Shown here: one piece after another, positions 8,011-18,400 of the stretch
How positions within the stretch are numbered: position 1 is the first letter of the stretch
Layout of the letters: each line of letters starts with the position of its first letter
DNA from: Cytophagales bacterium
GTDB taxonomy: Bacteria > Bacteroidota > Bacteroidia > Cytophagales > CCMP332
Assembly: GCA_028282565.1 (NCBI GenBank)
Contig: JANQHS010000161.1
Coordinates: 1 to 32,817, forward strand
DNA: 32,817 nucleotides
Direction of reading: 5' to 3'
Notes under the pieces: generated by a model
The model's input: the letters and a program-made list of their open reading frames with translations, nothing else
Told to the model about the DNA's origin: nothing
Databases searched by the model: none
Program-made: the position numbers and the translations under genes

Positions 8011-9279
8011 ATGGAAGCCCATAAATTTCAGATCCTTGTTCTTGGCGGTGGAACCGGTGGAGTCATTGCAGCAGCTCAATTGAAAAGGAAGGATCCCAGT
8101 TTGGATATTGGGATCATTGAACCAAATGAAAAACACTACTACCAACCCGCCTGGACCCTTGTAGGAGCGGGTACCTTTGACCTTGAAAAGACCATCAGAA
8201 ATGAAAAGGATGTCATTCCCAAGGGTGTAAAATGGATCAAGGGAAGGGTGGCCGAGGTCATTCCTGCTGACAATATGGTCAAATTGGAGGATGGAAGATT
8301 TTTCAGTTATGAAGAGCTGATCGTTGCTGTAGGAATTCAGATCAATTACGATGCTATCCCGGGACTAAAGGAGGGAATCGGAAACAACGGGATTACCACC
8401 AATTACGACCCGGCATATGCGGAATACACCTTTGAATGCCTGAAAAAGATCAAAAAGGGCAATGCCTTGTTTACCCAAGCCCCAACCCCAATAAAATGCG
8501 GTGGTGCTCCTCAAAAGATCACATACCTGGGAGACCACTATTTCCGGAAAAAGGGAAAAAGAGATGAAATCAATGTGATCCTGGCACTTCCGGGAACCAA
8601 GATCTTCGGAGTTCCGAAGTTTGAGAAGCTTTTGGACAATGTGGTTAGAACCAGGGATATCCATGCCCGTTTCTTTCATGAGCTTGTAGAGATCCGTCCG
8701 GATAAGAAGGAAGCGGTATACGTGATCGGACAGGCGAACACCAATCCGGATTATCTCAAGGAAGATGCGAACATGAACATCAGGATCGAAGATAGTTTTA
8801 AGGTGGTCATTCCCTTTGAGATCATGCACCTGGCACCCCCGCAAAGCGCCCCTGATTTTATCAAGAACAGTCCCTTGGCTGTGCATGATAGTCCATGGGG
8901 ATGGGTAGACGTGGATCAATACACCCTACAACATAGTCGCTTCAAAAATGTATGGTCGTTGGGTGATGTTGCCAGCACGCCAAACGCGAAAACCGGGGCT
9001 TCGATTAGAAAACAGGCTCCGGTTCTTGTCAAGAACCTGCTTACGAAGATCAACGGAGGAGATATTCAGAGGGATTATGCCACTTACAATGGCTATGCAA
9101 GTTGTCCTATTGTGACAAGATACGGCAGAATGGTCCTAGCGGAATTTGATTACCATAACAATCCGACGCCGTCTTTTCCCATCAATATGGCCAAGGAAAG
9201 GTACTCGATGTGGGTACTGAAAAAATACGGACTGCCCTGGTTGTATTGGAATAAAATGTTGAAGGGGGACGATTTCTAA
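8011..9279 (+). CDS. sqr: sulfide:quinone oxidoreductase, SQOR (mitochondrial-like) type
   Basis: FAD-binding VLGGGTGGVIAA; PTPIKCGGAPQKITYLGDHYFRKKGKR and GYASCPIVTRYGRMVLAEFDY match the redox-Cys regions of SQOR. Confidence 0.9.
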   Translation: MEAHKFQILVLGGGTGGVIAAAQLKRKDPSLDIGIIEPNEKHYYQPAWTLVGAGTFDLEKTIRNEKDVIPKGVKWIKGRVAEVIPADNMVKLEDGRFFSYEELIVAVGIQINYDAIPGLKEGIGNNGITTNYDPAYAEYTFECLKKIKKGNALFTQAPTPIKCGGAPQKITYLGDHYFRKKGKRDEINVILALPGTKIFGVPKFEKLLDNVVRTRDIHARFFHELVEIRPDKKEAVYVIGQANTNPDYLKEDANMNIRIEDSFKVVIPFEIMHLAPPQSAPDFIKNSPLAVHDSPWGWVDVDQYTLQHSRFKNVWSLGDVASTPNAKTGASIRKQAPVLVKNLLTKINGGDIQRDYATYNGYASCPIVTRYGRMVLAEFDYHNNPTPSFPINMAKERYSMWVLKKYGLPWLYWNKMLKGDDF

Positions 9280-11030
9280 ACAGGCATCTCAGGGAACCTT
9301 AAGGTAAACGTCGCCCCCTTGCCCGGATTGCCTTCAGCCTCGACCTGACCTTGGTGTTCTGTGACGATTTTTTTGACGATCGAAAGACCCATTCCCGTTC
9401 CGCCGGTTTTTTCATTGGAGGTGAAAAATGGCTCAAAGATCTTTTCCTTGTCGGATTGATGAAATCCCCTTCCGGAATCAGATATTGTGACCTTAATTGT
9501 GCCTTCAGTGGAATCTTCCGTTTTGACTCTGAGAATGCCGGAGCTTCCCATGGCGGTGATGGCATTTCGGAACAAATTGATGAACATTTGCTTCAGTTGT
9601 GAAGCTGCACCGTTGATAATTCGATCTGACCGAAGATCCGTTTCGATCACAATTCCTTCTTCAATGGACTGAGCCATGAGCTTGAGGGAAGACTCAATGA
9701 TCTCATTAAGATTTGAAGGCCTTTTTTCCCGGTTGCCTTCCTTTCCAAATTCACCGATCTCCGCGATGATCTCACCGGCATGCGTGGATCCCTGTTCAAG
9801 ATTTTCGATCAGCTCCTCAGCTTCTATTCTCACCTGATCCAATTCCTTCTTCTCTTCTTCGCTTAAAGATTTTCCGGGCAGTTTCATCAAAAACCGGATA
9901 TCTCGTTTTAAGGGTGGAATACTCGCCTTCAGATAGTTCAACATGTTGTTCACCTCATGGTTGACCACAGCTGAGATCTGCCCAATGGCTGATAATTTCT
10001 CTGCCTGCACCAACTGCGACTGGGTTTCTTTCAGGTCACCCAAGGCCTTATCCAATGATTCGGATTTCGATTTCAAATTGATGTTGGCCTGTATCAATTT
10101 GTTCTCCGCGGATTTTCGGGATCTGATCTCTTTTTGAAGACTTTGATTCCAAAATATCACGAAGATGATCACCACGCCAAGGGCTATCAGGCCAATGGAG
10201 AAGAACCGTATATACTTCCTTTTGATCCCTGATTGCAGACTGACCTCAAAGAATTCTCTTCTCATCTCTGCTTTTTCAACCGGAGTGAGTGAACGCAGCC
10301 CTTTGTTGATGATGCCGATGAGGAGATCATATTCAGGCAATGCAGCCATATGAATTTCAATCTCTTCGAATACTGATGGGATCACCTTTAGATCACTATA
10401 ATTCCCCTTTTCGATGAAATACATGGCAACGGTAAAATCCATCACCATGGCATCGATCTCTCCATGATCCAAAGACTCGAATCCCTCCGGAATTGAGGGG
10501 ACATCTACATAGCTAAACCTGCCAAAACGCTTTCGGAGTTGGTCCGTGATCCAATAGCCCTTGATCACACCGATTCTTAACCCTGCCAGATCATTTTCGT
10601 CGAAGATCCTTTTTGAACGATCAGAAGTGACGATCACAAATTCTCCGGATAGGTATGGATCGGTAAAGACCAATAACCTTTCCCTTGTTTTGTTTTTTGC
10701 AATGGAACTAACCATAACGGTCTTCCCCTCCTGGAAGAGTTTTTTTAATCCTGTCCAGGAATCCGATCGGATATAGGTGAATTTTAGTCCTGTGATTTCG
10801 GATAACCTGTCAAGGTAATTCTTTGAGATCCCCCGATGTACTCCGTCTTCTGAAAAATCATAAGGTGCCCAGTCCGGATCACCGGAATAAAACACCTCCG
10901 GGTTATTTCTGATCCATTCCAATTCCTCTTGGGTAAACTCCACCTTTTCCGAAGCCCGACTATTTTCAGCAAATACAATTAAGCCGAAAATACAGCCTAT
11001 GATCGCAAGTAATGGTTTTGAAAAAGGCAT
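9276..11030 (-). CDS. sensor histidine kinase with periplasmic substrate-binding (venus-flytrap, BvgS-like) domain
   Basis: Signal peptide, EEWIRNNPEVFYSGDPDWAPYDF SBP_bac_3-like sensor, TM, coiled coil, H-box NHEVNN (His codon 9957-9959), HATPase N/G boxes NLFRNAI, DSGRGF, GGTGMGLSIVKKI. Confidence 0.92.
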   Translation of the reverse strand: MPFSKPLLAIIGCIFGLIVFAENSRASEKVEFTQEELEWIRNNPEVFYSGDPDWAPYDFSEDGVHRGISKNYLDRLSEITGLKFTYIRSDSWTGLKKLFQEGKTVMVSSIAKNKTRERLLVFTDPYLSGEFVIVTSDRSKRIFDENDLAGLRIGVIKGYWITDQLRKRFGRFSYVDVPSIPEGFESLDHGEIDAMVMDFTVAMYFIEKGNYSDLKVIPSVFEEIEIHMAALPEYDLLIGIINKGLRSLTPVEKAEMRREFFEVSLQSGIKRKYIRFFSIGLIALGVVIIFVIFWNQSLQKEIRSRKSAENKLIQANINLKSKSESLDKALGDLKETQSQLVQAEKLSAIGQISAVVNHEVNNMLNYLKASIPPLKRDIRFLMKLPGKSLSEEEKKELDQVRIEAEELIENLEQGSTHAGEIIAEIGEFGKEGNREKRPSNLNEIIESSLKLMAQSIEEGIVIETDLRSDRIINGAASQLKQMFINLFRNAITAMGSSGILRVKTEDSTEGTIKVTISDSGRGFHQSDKEKIFEPFFTSNEKTGGTGMGLSIVKKIVTEHQGQVEAEGNPGKGATFTLRFPEMPV

Positions 11031-11042
11031 AGGGAGTCTGCC

Positions 11043-11402
11043 TTATTTAATATATCGGAGCTTCAATAGCTGAAATTTATCTCCCGAGGATATGCGCGCA
11101 TAATAGACACCTGAACGCAAATTGATCTCGGCCGGGTCCCAACTGACTTCATGATTGCCTGCAGGAAGCACCTTAACGATCGGCTCAGCGATCATGAACC
11201 CCATTTGGTTGTAGATCTTCAGACTGACTTCAGATGTTTTATACATTTCTACGGAAAATGTTGTCTCTCCATAAAAGGGATTTGGGTCACAATTGGCATG
11301 AAATCCAGTGCTGAGATCATTATAGGAATCAAAATGATGAGAATACTCCTCACTGTCTTGTGCAGAACAATCCAAAGCAGGCAGGATGAGTACCAGTGCC
11401 AC
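11043..11402 (-). CDS. small secreted protein consisting essentially of a T9SS type A C-terminal sorting domain
   Basis: Hydrophobic N-terminus then DPNPFYGETTFSVEMYKTSEVSLKIYNQMGFMIAEP...LPAGNHEVSWDPAEINLRSGVYYARISSGDKFQLLKLRYIK. Track start is GTG. Confidence 0.8.
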   Translation of the reverse strand: MALVLILPALDCSAQDSEEYSHHFDSYNDLSTGFHANCDPNPFYGETTFSVEMYKTSEVSLKIYNQMGFMIAEPIVKVLPAGNHEVSWDPAEINLRSGVYYARISSGDKFQLLKLRYIK

Positions 11403-11457
11403 CAGGAGTATGAGTTTTGGAATCCTGAGATGCTCTGAGGATATCGGTTTTTCTAGA

Positions 11458-11465
11458 TAGATTTG
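11458..11465 (+). promoter_or_regulatory. -7 box (TAGATTTG)
   Basis: Exact TAnnTTTG upstream of the outer-membrane protein gene at 11508. Confidence 0.4.
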
Positions 11466-11507
11466 AATAGGAATTGCTTTAATTTGGTTTAAAAATAGCC
11501 AAGGGGC

Positions 11508-12152
11508 TTGTCAATGAAAAAAATCTTTCTGCTAGTTTTCCTTTCCGCGCTCTTTGTCGCACAGGCTTATGCCCAGGATGAAGTCAGCGGAAACCAGACC
11601 CAGAAAAGGGATATGCCACCTCCACCGGAGGAACCAAAAGAACCTAAACAAGGCCCAAGCTTTAAGGATAGGGTTTCATTTGGAGGTTCTATCGGGCTTC
11701 AGTTCGGAAGTTATACCTTCATCGACATCTCTCCGTTGATGGCCTATAAATTCTCACCCAAACTTATTGGAGGGGTAGGGATCACTTATCGCTATGTTAG
11801 TTACGATTACCGCACTGCGCTGGGAAACCAGACATTTGAAGACCACCAATATGGCTGGAGGGTCTTTGGAAGGTATTTTGTCATTCCTCAGCTATTTGCG
11901 CATATCGAGTATGAGTCATTGAATTTGACCTCACAAATCAGGCTTGAACCCGATGGAAGTGGCGGGTTTAGTGAGGAGAGATCAAGATCCTGGGTGAACT
12001 CTGCTTTTGTGGGTGCGGGATACTTTCAGGGTGCAGGAAAAAGTGCAGGAGTATTTGTAATGGTTCTCTACAACCTGATCGATTGTACGGAGTTCTATTG
12101 TCCCTATCCGGACCGTTGGTTGATCCGCGTCGGGGTTATGGCCGGATTCTAG
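11508..12152 (+). CDS. putative outer-membrane beta-barrel protein
   Basis: Signal peptide MKKIFLLVFLSALFVAQAYAQ, Pro-rich linker, alternating amphipathic strands (GGSIGLQFGSYTFIDISPLMAYKF, IGGVGITYRYVSY), terminal aromatic F. Confidence 0.8.
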   Translation: MSMKKIFLLVFLSALFVAQAYAQDEVSGNQTQKRDMPPPPEEPKEPKQGPSFKDRVSFGGSIGLQFGSYTFIDISPLMAYKFSPKLIGGVGITYRYVSYDYRTALGNQTFEDHQYGWRVFGRYFVIPQLFAHIEYESLNLTSQIRLEPDGSGGFSEERSRSWVNSAFVGAGYFQGAGKSAGVFVMVLYNLIDCTEFYCPYPDRWLIRVGVMAGF

Positions 12153-12489
12153 GCCTGGAGTAAAATTCCCTGATGAGCCGATGAAGCTGTGTATTGCCGG
12201 CAAAGGTTGTCCAGACTTCCTTCTTGCCCTCCATGGTTTCCACTATGAACATATAACGCCCTCTCCAACCATGAACGATAAGCGCAAGTCCGAGCACCAG
12301 ATACAAGATCATTTCCCTTCCCGGTAGTTTTAGTTTGAAATAGGCCACCATCGAAAGAGGTGCAATGATCCCTCCAATAACCAGCGATGCCAACCTCCGG
12401 TTAAAACGGTAATCCAGCTTTTTTATCGAAGAGATATTGAACCTTCGAGATCTATCCTTATAGTTGATGATCAACTCGTGTTCAAGCAA
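12136..12489 (-). CDS. hypothetical two-TM protein
   Basis: ORF with TM segments LASLVIGGIIAPLSMVAYF and MILYLVLGLALIVHGW. Start uncertain (TTG at 12489). Confidence 0.55.
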   Translation of the reverse strand: MLEHELIINYKDRSRRFNISSIKKLDYRFNRRLASLVIGGIIAPLSMVAYFKLKLPGREMILYLVLGLALIVHGWRGRYMFIVETMEGKKEVWTTFAGNTQLHRLIREFYSRPRIRP

Positions 12490-12543
12490 TTGAACATGAT
12501 TGGTTTCAGGATCCAGTTCTTTAAGTGGAGCTTCCAGTGTATT

Positions 12544-13311
12544 CTAAGCTTGGGTTTCCTCCTTTGAAGATTCGATCTTTTCCGGCGGCAGGATCCAGAA
12601 ATTGTTGGAACCAATACCAACCCTCAGGCCGATCAGGCTTTGTTGAGCCATTTCAAGGATGGCCAGAAAATTGAAAATGACAGCGATTCTCTCGGTATTG
12701 GTTTTGATCACATCGACGAAGGACAATTCCTTTTTTCCTTTTAACAAGTCCAGAACAAACTGCTTTTGCTCAGAGATGGTATAGGAGTATTGAACAACGG
12801 TATGCTTGGGGTTCTGTTTTTCCAGATCATACCGTTCCATGACCTTGTTAAAAGTGTTGAGGATCTTGAAAAGGTCAATGTTTTGCAATTCGGCTTCAAC
12901 ATTGTTCTTCTCGTACATTTTTACAAGCTCCTTCTGGAGATTGCCTCGTGCTTCTCTTTTGAGCCTCGTGTCTTCCATCTCTGTTAAAGGCTCAACAACT
13001 TCTTTGAATCTCTTGTACTCCAAGAGATGCTTCACCAGTTCCTCGCGTGGATCTATCTCTTCACCTTGTTCATCCAATTCCGGTCGGGGAAGAAGCATTT
13101 TGGATTTGATCCTCATGAGCGTGGCGGCGACCAATATGAATTCGCTGGCAACATCCATATTCAAGGATTCCAGGTGCTTCAGGTATTCCAGAAAATCCTT
13201 GGTGATCTTGGAAATTGGGATATCATAGATGTCCAGTTCATCGCGTTCAATGAAAAACAGGAGTAGGTCGAAAGGACCCTCGAATAGCGGAAGTTTTACC
13301 TCGAAGCTCAA
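12544..13311 (-). CDS. scpA: segregation and condensation protein A
   Basis: LPLFEGPFDLLLFFIERDELDIYDIPISKITKDFLEYL..ASEFILVAATLMRIKSKMLLP is a clear ScpA N-terminus. Confidence 0.95.
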   Translation of the reverse strand: MSFEVKLPLFEGPFDLLLFFIERDELDIYDIPISKITKDFLEYLKHLESLNMDVASEFILVAATLMRIKSKMLLPRPELDEQGEEIDPREELVKHLLEYKRFKEVVEPLTEMEDTRLKREARGNLQKELVKMYEKNNVEAELQNIDLFKILNTFNKVMERYDLEKQNPKHTVVQYSYTISEQKQFVLDLLKGKKELSFVDVIKTNTERIAVIFNFLAILEMAQQSLIGLRVGIGSNNFWILPPEKIESSKEETQA

Positions 13312-13360
13312 TACCGTCGGTCTTGGGGTTACAAAAAAGCACTTAAATTCAAATAATATT

Positions 13361-13368
13361 TAGCTTTG
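13361..13368 (+). promoter_or_regulatory. -7 box (TAGCTTTG) of dxs
   Basis: Exact TAnnTTTG 57 nt upstream of dxs. Confidence 0.5.
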
Positions 13369-13425
13369 CTGGTTATTAATTCTAAAAAGTTTAAACCATT
13401 TCAGAGACGCTCTGTTTAAATCACC

Positions 13426-15348
13426 ATGGACGTTATTCAGCCAGGTAAACTACTGTCCAGAATCGATTCCCCGTCTGATCTAAGGAAGCTGGAAAAATCT
13501 CAACTTCCAGATTTGGTGAACGAACTTCGTCAGTACATCATCGACGTGGTTTCGGTCTACGGAGGACATTTTGGAGCTAGTCTGGGTGTTACTGAAATGA
13601 CCGTGGCCCTTCACTATGTCTTTAATACCCCGGATGATCAATTGGTCTGGGATGTTGGGCATCAGGCTTATGGCCATAAGATATTAACGGGCAGAAGAGA
13701 CAATTTTTCCACCAACAGGACCTACAAAGGACTCTCCGGTTTTCCTAAAAGGAGCGAGAGCGAGTATGATACTTTTGGAGTAGGCCATTCCTCAACATCT
13801 ATTTCGGCGGCACTGGGCATGGCCGCGGGTTCGAAGATCCAGAATGATGATTCAAGGCAACATATCGCAGTGATCGGAGATGGGGCTATGACGGGCGGAA
13901 TGGCATTTGAGGCCATGAACAACGCCGGTGTTTCCAATTCCAACCTGCTGATCGTTTTGAATGATAACTGCATGTCGATCGATCCCAATGTCGGAGCCCT
14001 CAAAGAATATTTAACGGATATTACCACATCGCACACCTATAACAAGCTTCGTGACGAGGTGTGGAAGATGCTGGGTAAGATCAGCAAATTCGGTCCTAAT
14101 GCTCAAGAGATCGCTTCCAAGATCGAAAACGGCTTGAAATCAGCTATTCTAAAGCAGAGTAATCTGTTTGAATCTCTGAATCTTAGGTACTTCGGGCCAA
14201 TAGACGGTCATGATATCCATCATATGGTCGAGGTATTGAATGACCTTAAGGACATTCCCGGCCCAAAGATTCTTCATTGTCTTACCGTGAAGGGAAAAGG
14301 CTATGCGCTTGCCGAAAAGGACCAGACCCGCTGGCATGCACCCGGGAAATTCGATAAGATCACCGGAGAGATCCATAAGGTGATCCATGATGAGCCCCAG
14401 GCCCCAAAGTATCAGGATGTTTTCGGAAACACACTTGTCGAACTTGCTGACAACGATGAAAAGATCGTTGGCATAACGCCCGCGATGCCTTCTGGTTCAT
14501 CGATGAATATCATGATGAAAGCCTATCCGGACAGGTCTTTTGATGTCGGGATAGCCGAACAACATGCAGTGACCTTTTCGGCAGGCCTGGCCACCAGAGG
14601 GTTGACCCCGTTCTGCAATATATACTCGAGCTTCATGCAAAGGGCTTATGACCAGGTGGTGCATGATGTGGCCATTCAAAAACTTCCAGTGGTCTTTTGC
14701 CTGGATCGTGCCGGGATAGCCGGAGCCGACGGTCCTACTCATCATGGAGCATACGACCTTCCATACATGCGCTGTCTTCCCAATATGGTCGTCAGTGCAC
14801 CGATGAACGAGGAAGAGCTAAGAAATCTGATGTTCACGGCAAGCGAATGGAAAGAAGGCCCTTTCACGATCAGATATCCGAGAGGTCAGGGAGTCATGCC
14901 CCAATGGAAAACCAAAATGAAGAAGGTAGAGGTTGGAAAGGGCCGAAAGGTAAGGGAAGGTTCTGACCTTGCTATTCTGAGTATTGGACATATCGGAAAC
15001 CATGCCTTGAAAGCAGCAAGAATTCTTGAAGCAAAGGATATTGAGGCAGCACATTATGATATGAGGTTCGTGAAACCACTGGATGAAGAGCTGCTTCATG
15101 AGGTTTTCCGGAATCATAGGCTGGTTCTGACTGTGGAAGATGGTACCGTCGTTGGCGGGTTTGGTTCCGCAATTCTGGAGTTCATGGCGGCGAATAATTA
15201 TGCTTCCAGAGTGAAATTGCTTGGGATCCCGGATAAGGTCGTTGAGCATGGAACCCAGGATCAGCTCTATTCGGAATGCGGCTACAACGCCGAAGACATT
15301 GCCAAGGAAGCACAAATTCTGATCAGGGATTATGTAAAGGCTCTTTAG
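13426..15348 (+). CDS. dxs: 1-deoxy-D-xylulose-5-phosphate synthase
   Basis: GGHFGASLGVTEMTVALHYVFNTPDDQLVWDVGHQAYGHKILTGR, GDGAMTGGMAFEAMNNAG, FDVGIAEQHAVTFSAGLA. Confidence 0.98.
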   Translation: MDVIQPGKLLSRIDSPSDLRKLEKSQLPDLVNELRQYIIDVVSVYGGHFGASLGVTEMTVALHYVFNTPDDQLVWDVGHQAYGHKILTGRRDNFSTNRTYKGLSGFPKRSESEYDTFGVGHSSTSISAALGMAAGSKIQNDDSRQHIAVIGDGAMTGGMAFEAMNNAGVSNSNLLIVLNDNCMSIDPNVGALKEYLTDITTSHTYNKLRDEVWKMLGKISKFGPNAQEIASKIENGLKSAILKQSNLFESLNLRYFGPIDGHDIHHMVEVLNDLKDIPGPKILHCLTVKGKGYALAEKDQTRWHAPGKFDKITGEIHKVIHDEPQAPKYQDVFGNTLVELADNDEKIVGITPAMPSGSSMNIMMKAYPDRSFDVGIAEQHAVTFSAGLATRGLTPFCNIYSSFMQRAYDQVVHDVAIQKLPVVFCLDRAGIAGADGPTHHGAYDLPYMRCLPNMVVSAPMNEEELRNLMFTASEWKEGPFTIRYPRGQGVMPQWKTKMKKVEVGKGRKVREGSDLAILSIGHIGNHALKAARILEAKDIEAAHYDMRFVKPLDEELLHEVFRNHRLVLTVEDGTVVGGFGSAILEFMAANNYASRVKLLGIPDKVVEHGTQDQLYSECGYNAEDIAKEAQILIRDYVKAL

Positions 15349-15384
15349 TCTTGCAGGTGATAAATTCCTGATTTTTACATTCTT

Positions 15385-15410
15385 AAGCGAGAAATCCTTT
15401 TCGCTTTTTT
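15385..15410 (+). terminator. intrinsic terminator of dxs
   Basis: AAGCGAGAA-ATCC-TTTTCGCTT stem (one G.U) followed by a T tract. Confidence 0.7.
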
Positions 15411-15443
15411 CCTAATTTTAAAACCAGCCAAAAATCCAGTTTT

Positions 15444-18400
15444 ATGAAGCAAGCAATCACTCTATCCCTACTATTGCTTTTTTGTATTTCCGCCATTTCC
15501 AAAAGCGGGAAAAGACTTTTTCTCAGATCCGGAGAAATAACCCCGGAAGAAAACTTTGAATCCCGATATCTCGCAACTTCAAGCAAGAAGGAAGCCTACT
15601 TTATCATGCAGTTCTCAAAATTGCCTGATGAGAAACAGAAGCAGGCCATCACTGCTACCGGGATCGCGATACTTGATTACTTACCGCAAGACGCATTCCT
15701 TGTTAGAATACCGGCGAACTATGCTTTTTCATCCCTTAATGGAATGGCGGTAAGCTCCGTACTTCCCTATCTCCCGGAATACAAGGCTTCTGATTACTAC
15801 CTTCTCGATGTACCGGACTTCTGTGCAGAAGGTGAAGATAACATCAGGTTGAACGTGAATATCTTCGATGGTTTTTCTGAACAGAGTTTTTATCAAACGA
15901 TGACCGGTCTCAAAGGAAGGGTCAATTGGAAGGCAGCCTCGGGGAATTACTATGAGGTGATCCTCCCGACTAAAAACAGGGAAGATCTCCTGAAAATTTC
16001 GGGTGTCAAGTGGGTTGAGTTCGGAGAGGCGGAACCCGTTCATGATGACATGCACGCCAGGACCTTGCACCGGGTTCACAACCTTCAAAATGGTATCGCT
16101 GGCAGAAACTATGATGGAACGGGAGTAAATGTTTCACTCGTCGATGATGCCTCTATTGCAAATCATATAGATCTCCAGGGCAGAATTACACAAGTAGGCA
16201 GTTTTGGAGGAAATGGAAGCCATGGAGACGGTACAGTTGGAATTGTTATGGGAGCAGGAAATCTTGACCCTGTACGGGGAGCCGGTATGGCTACCAATGT
16301 GACCATGAGGTACTATGATTATATCAGTCAAGCAAATTACCCGCACATTGCCGCAGCTGTTACCAACTACAACAATTTTGGAACCATTGCTACATCCAGT
16401 TCATACAGTGAATTCAATGGTTTTGGCGGGCAATACATTCAAACCTCTCATGATGTTGATGAGCAGGTTCGCTTAAATCCTTCCATCCAGCATGTGTTTT
16501 CAGCCGGAAACTCCTCGGGATCAAATTCTCCGACCTATAATTCCGGGGTTGGCGGTATTAATTGGGGAACGATCACAGGCGGAAGGAAGGCCGCAAAAAG
16601 CGTCATCGCGGTAGCTGCACTTGATTATGAAGATGTACTGGCGGGCTATAGCTCCAGAGGCCCCGCTGAGGATGGAAGGATTAAACCCGATATATCCTCT
16701 TATGGCAATGGTCAGATCTCGCTGGATAATGCTGCAAATACCTACCAGACCTTCGGTGGTACTTCTGCGGCCTGCCCAGGAATCACAGGAACCGTGGCTG
16801 TAATGTATCAGGCTTATCGCGAACATAATGCCGGAGTTGACCCCGATGCGGCTTTGATCAAGGCCATGCTCTTGAATTCAGCCGATGATCTCGGTAATCC
16901 TGGACCGGATTTTTATTTCGGTTGGGGAAGGGTGAATGCCCTGCGTGCTGTCAGGATCCTGGAAAACAACCAGTATATGTCCAGTACGATTTCGCTCGGG
17001 AATACCAATACGCATACCATTCCTGTCCCGGCCGGGGTTCAGGAGCTCAAGGTAATGGTTTATTGGAACGACTACGAAGGATCTGTCATTGCCAGTAAGG
17101 CCCTGGTCAACGATCTTGACATGGAACTGGAAACTCCGGGTTCTACGGTTTTTCTTCCCTGGACCCTGGATCACAGAGATCTGGTTAGCGCCCTGTCCGC
17201 AAATGCGGTCAGAGGAATCGATACCGTGAACAATGTGGAGCAGGTCACTTTGTCGGCTCCTGCAAGCGGGAACTACACTTTGCGTGTCAATGGCACAACT
17301 GTTCCACAGGGACCTCAAAGATATTTTGTGGTTTATGAGTATCGTTATGCTAAGCCTGAAATAACCTATCCGACCGGAGGCGAATCGTTCGTCCCGGGAG
17401 AGGTGGAATCGATAAGATGGAATGCCACGCCAACCGGAGGTACATTTGACCTTTCTTACAGCGTTGATAACGGATCAACCTGGTATGGCATTATCACCGG
17501 ATTGCAAAACTCCCTACGCTCTTTTGATTGGCTTGTTCCGGATTCCGTTTCCGGGGATGCACTGATCAGAATTACAAACCAGGGCTTGTCGGATACATCA
17601 GATGCGAGTTTTTCGATCATTCAGGTTCCTTCGAACCTCAATGTGGCCTGGGCATGTACGGACTCAGTAAGGTTGTCCTGGGACAGCGTGGAAGGAGCAA
17701 CTTCATACCAGGTATACAGACTGGGAGCTACGCATATGGATTCTGTTGGCACGGCCTATGGGACGACCAGCCTGGTGTTGAATGGGATTCCGTCGACGGG
17801 CACGGAATGGTTCTCGGTGCACGCCCAGGACATTGGAAATATGGTCGGTCGAAGGGCAGTGGCCATCGAGAAGGCCCCCGGAACATTTGGCTGCCCGGTG
17901 GCGATCGATGGGGCGATCACGAACATAATCTCCCCTGCGGGAGGTTCGGTTCCTGACTGTCACAGCTTTGATTCTATTCACGTGAAAGTTGAAGTGTCAA
18001 ACACGGGAGTCAATCCCATTTCAAACTTCCAGCTAAGTTATCAGTTGAACAGTCTTCCCATTGTGACCGAAACCTATGTCGGTAGCATCAGTTCTTTTCA
18101 ATCTGTTGAGTACGAGTTTTCCTCGATAATCAGTCTTTCAGGGAGTTCTGCAGACACATTGAGAGCCTGGATAACGGTTTCGGGAGACCTCCAGCCCTTC
18201 AATGATGAGCTGGTAAATGTAACCAGCCAGTATCCTTCTACGGTGATCACTCTCGGAGCTCCATGGGTAGAAACATTTGATCAGATGTCAACTTGCCCCA
18301 CTACCAACAATTGCGGATTGACCAATTGCGTGTTATCAGGGGGCTGGAGAAATACGCCAAATGGGTTTGGTGATGACATTGACTTCAGGGTCGATGCCGG

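Noticed and set aside
8365-8919. 184-aa antisense ORF within the SQR gene
   Set aside because: Opposite strand of a clear SQR; no domain signature.
17528-17956. 142-aa ORF in another frame inside the subtilase
   Set aside because: Gly/Arg/Trp-rich shadow translation within a strongly supported long CDS.
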